Positions 39,694 through 41,715 of a stretch of 41,715 nucleotides of DNA are shown piece by piece. The first letter of the stretch is position 1. Every line of letters begins with the position of its first letter. The stretch is from Pseudonocardia xinjiangensis (GTDB lineage: Bacteria; Actinomycetota; Actinomycetes; Mycobacteriales; Pseudonocardiaceae), in contig NZ_JAAXKY010000057.1 in NCBI RefSeq assembly GCF_012911925.1, forward strand, positions 1 through 41,715, read 5' to 3'. Below the pieces are notes generated by a model. The model was given only the letters and a program-made list of their open reading frames with translations. It ran no database searches and had not been told where the DNA came from. A program made the position numbers and the translations under genes.

Positions 39694-40449
39694 GTGTCTG
39701 CATCCGTGGAGCGCTGGCTCACCCTCGAGGGACTCGACAACGTCCGGGACGTCGGCGGCTTGCCGCTGCGTTCCGGCGGCAGCACGCGGCCGGGCATCCT
39801 GCTCCGCAGCGCCTCGCTGCACTACTGCACCCCGGCCGACGTCGACCATCTGATCGACGTGATCGGGCTGAAGCTGGTGCTGGACCTGCGCACGCCCCGG
39901 GAGATCGACCGCGACGGGCCCACCGCCGTCGCCCGCGCGGGGGTCGAGACGGTGGCGCTCGACTTCCTCCCCGACGGTGGCCGGACGCTTCCCGAGACCG
40001 ACGACGACACCGACCCGATGGTGCGCAACTACCTCGGTTACCTGTCCGACCGTGGGGAGAACGTCGTCGCCGCGGTGCGGCTGCTGGCCGCACCGGACGC
40101 CGGGCCGACGCTGGTGCACTGCGCGGCGGGCAAGGACCGCACCGGGACGCTCGTGGCGCTGGTGCTCGACGCGGTCGGCGTCGAGCGTGATGCGGTGGTG
40201 GCCGACTACGCGCTCTCCGCCGAGCAGGTGGAGGCGTTGTTCCGCCGCTGGACCACGGCGTCGGGTGAGCCGATGCCCGACGACATCTCCCGGCACCTCC
40301 CGCGGGCCGAGGTGATGACCACGGTGCTCGACCACCTCGACGCGGAGTTCGGGGAGAACGGCGCGGGCGGGGCGGCCGGGTGGCTGCTGGCCAACGGCCT
40401 GGACGAGGAGTCGTTGGCGCGCTTGCGCGCCCGGTTCACGGCCGAGTAG
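39694..40449 (+). CDS. Tyrosine-protein phosphatase (PtpB-like)
   Basis: 251 aa from GTG 39694 with GAGGAC upstream. NVRDVGGLP, LRSASLHYCTPADVDHL, then LVLDLRTPREIDRDG, and the P-loop HCAAGKDRT (142-150, Cys143 and Arg149) define the Y_phosphatase3 family, like mycobacterial PtpB. It may dephosphorylate Tyr/Ser/Thr or phosphoinositides. A tandem-repeat region follows. No secretion signal is visible. Confidence 0.93.
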   Translation: MSASVERWLTLEGLDNVRDVGGLPLRSGGSTRPGILLRSASLHYCTPADVDHLIDVIGLKLVLDLRTPREIDRDGPTAVARAGVETVALDFLPDGGRTLPETDDDTDPMVRNYLGYLSDRGENVVAAVRLLAAPDAGPTLVHCAAGKDRTGTLVALVLDAVGVERDAVVADYALSAEQVEALFRRWTTASGEPMPDDISRHLPRAEVMTTVLDHLDAEFGENGAGGAAGWLLANGLDEESLARLRARFTAE

Positions 40450-40464
40450 CGCCCCGCTCGGCAG

Positions 40465-40552
40465 GCGACTCGCGGGGTGGAACCGGGCGACTCGCGGGCG
40501 AGATTCGGGCGACTCGCGGGGTGGGATCGGGCGACTCGCGGGTGGCCGCGGG
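40465..40552. repeat. Four 22-bp tandem repeats
   Basis: Four consecutive units start GCGACTCGCGGG (at 40465, 40487, 40509 and 40531), each followed by a variable 10-bp end such as GTGGAACCGG or CGAGATTCGG. A fifth, decayed unit follows. They lie between the phosphatase gene and the convergent PIN gene. An intergenic repeat of unknown role. Confidence 0.88.
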
Positions 40553-40563
40553 TGGCTCGTGGG

Positions 40564-40956
40564 TCAGGGGAGCTCTTCGATCGTCACGGTGGTGTCGAGC
40601 TTGCGCAGGGCGGCGGGTTCGCCCGTGACCGCCGGCCAGCCCCGGCGACGGGCGCTGGCGGCCACCTGACCGGCGACGATGTCGTCCTGCCCGGACGCGG
40701 CCAGCAGCAGCCCGGACTCCAGCGCGGAGGCCGGGCCGAGCTCGTCGATCACGGTGTTGGGCAGGTCCAGCAGCACCTGCAGGGCCGGGTGGTGCTCGGG
40801 TTCGAGCAGGGCCCACGCCCGGCCGAGCGCGGCGCTCGGGACGGCCAGCACGATGTTCTCCTCGACCGCGGCCCAGACCAGGGCACGCACGTAGACCGGC
40901 CGGCCGATGGCGAAGGCGGCCAGCGCGGTGGCGTCGAGGACGCGTCCGCCGATCAT
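40564..40956 (-). CDS. PIN-domain protein, VapC-like toxin
   Basis: 130 aa from ATG 40956. The first acidic residue is in RVLDATALAAFA (position about 7) and a later acidic pair in SGQDDIVAGQVAASARRRGWPAVTGEPAAL, which fits a PIN ribonuclease; the middle is Ala/Leu-rich. Such proteins cut RNA when not held by an antitoxin. An RHH gene about 130 bp upstream on the same strand is the likely partner. The spacing is larger than usual for VapBC pairs, so an upstream start (41013) may be right. Confidence 0.68.
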   Translation of the reverse strand: MIGGRVLDATALAAFAIGRPVYVRALVWAAVEENIVLAVPSAALGRAWALLEPEHHPALQVLLDLPNTVIDELGPASALESGLLLAASGQDDIVAGQVAASARRRGWPAVTGEPAALRKLDTTVTIEELP

Positions 40957-41085
40957 GCGGCGCCCGCCGGGGCGCCGCCCGGGTGCCGGGTGGTCATCAG
41001 GCGGCGCCCGCACGGGCGTTCGTGGCCGGGCGGGGCCGGGCTGCGCGGGCGGCCGTCATCGCGGCGTCCCCAGGCTCGGGACCCA

Positions 41086-41328
41086 TCAGACCGCGGCCGC
41101 GGGAGGTACCAGGCGCAGCGTCCGGCGCGCCTCGGCCAGCTCGGCGGGCGGGGGCGGGCCGCCGTAGAGGTCGGCGAGGGTGGCGAGGGACCGGTCACGG
41201 AGCTGGCGGGCGGAGACGGCGTCGGCGACGTACGCGGAGATGCTTCTGGCCGCCCCGCGCCGCACGGCGTTCCGAGCCTCGTCGACCAGCTCGGCCGGGA
41301 GACTCACCGTGACACGCTCAGTGCGCAT
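41086..41328 (-). CDS. Ribbon-helix-helix antitoxin-like protein
   Basis: 80 aa from ATG 41328. MRTERVTVSLPAELVDEARNAV is a ribbon-helix-helix N-terminus; SISAYVADAVSARQLRDRSLATLADLYG follows. Typical of VapB/CopG-type antitoxins, which bind DNA with the N-terminus and the toxin with the C-terminus. The PIN gene follows. The Pro-rich tail (PPPPAELAEARRTL) fits the toxin-binding region. Confidence 0.76.
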   Translation of the reverse strand: MRTERVTVSLPAELVDEARNAVRRGAARSISAYVADAVSARQLRDRSLATLADLYGGPPPPAELAEARRTLRLVPPAAAV

Positions 41329-41479
41329 GTGCGGAGCGTACCGGCCGTTGGTCTGGCGCTCACCCACCGTCAACCTCTGCCGGCGGCCGCGGGAGGACGC
41401 GCTGGTCGCCAGATCCGGCGGTTAACTCGTCGACGCCTCGATCGGCGGCCCCCTCGGGGAAGACCAGCAGGGAGTGCGG

Positions 41480-41620
41480 TTGACCGGCGAGGCGCTGGCC
41501 GACTACTGGGCCAAGGTCGAGGCCCGGCTCGGGCATCCGCCGCAGATCGGCCCGACCCCCGCCCAGAAGCGCCGTTTCGCCGCCGACATCAAGAAGGCGA
41601 AGAAGGCCGCCGGCCTCTGA
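41480..41620 (+). CDS. Small basic protein, unknown function
   Basis: 46 aa from TTG 41480, with GGGAG five bases upstream (GTG 41474 is possible). Sequence: TGEALADYWAKVEARLGHPPQ, then QKRRFAADIKKAKKAAGL, an amphipathic, Lys-rich helix end. Too short to classify. The frame begins after a stop at 41422-41424 and looks genuine by codon use (strong G/C at third positions). Not part of a visible operon. Confidence 0.5.
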   Translation: MTGEALADYWAKVEARLGHPPQIGPTPAQKRRFAADIKKAKKAAGL

Positions 41621-41715
41621 CGCGCATGCACTGACGCCTGACCGCGAGTGCCCGGAGCGGCGCAGCGGAACGGCAGCTGGCGGTGCGGGCGCGCCCGGGG
41701 CGGTGGCTTCCGGAG

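Noticed and set aside
40465..40552. Short CRISPR array
   Set aside because: Units are 22 bp with no separate spacers of spacer length and no cas genes nearby.

Overview
The window is very GC-rich (roughly 70%), with GTG and TTG starts, ATGA/GTGA gene overlaps, leaderless-looking genes and many TetR, SDR, VOC and HxlR families. This points to a high-GC actinomycete. Pseudonocardia or a close relative is my best guess, from gene style only.

Left part (1 to about 9613): a composite genomic island. It starts with the edge of an actinomycete integrative and conjugative element (AICE) module on the minus strand: a truncated FtsK/TraB-like transfer ATPase, a string of small overlapping ORFs, and a 130-aa protein. 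Divergent from these is an XRE regulator overlapping a CutA1 gene, with repeated GGACTA operators between. Next come a CU044_5270-like gene bracketed by a perfect 20-bp inverted repeat, an AT-richer DUF3800 gene, and a stretch with a MITE-like inverted repeat. Then follow two diverged copies of a 370-bp direct repeat flanking a complete extra clpX, a broken flavin-oxidoreductase gene, a 28-nt fragment of the 3' end of tmRNA (ssrA) and a methyltransferase gene. The second copy runs into the 3' half of a Met(CAT) tRNA plus a strong terminator. I read that as the island/chromosome junction (att site).

Middle part (9614 to about 22440): ordinary chromosome. It holds bioY; an SDR + Ddn-like operon facing a TetR gene across a perfect 22-bp palindrome; an aldo/keto reductase; a CPBP protease/HxlR pair with an SDR; and a probable rifamycin-resistance locus. 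That locus pairs a HelR/HelD-type RNA polymerase recycling ATPase with a divergent rifamycin-type glycosyltransferase preceded by a rifamycin-associated element (RAE). A YdcZ-type DMT transporter, a DUF2975/HTH/small-membrane-protein operon and a VOC gene follow.

Right part (22440 to the end): an orphan FurA with its operator, a TetR/FAD-monooxygenase pair, an MFS/LysR pair, a membrane-anchored alpha/beta hydrolase, HTH and VOC genes, a GIDE-type membrane protein, and a GntR regulator with ACC deaminase (acdS). These are followed by a MEDS-HATPase regulator, an S4 RNA-binding protein, a lytic transglycosylase, a SoxR gene facing an SDR-queA operon across a SoxR-like box, a polysaccharide pyruvyl transferase, NIPSNAP, a tyrosine phosphatase, a 22-bp tandem repeat and a VapBC-like pair.

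All product names come from reading the translations; nothing was searched.
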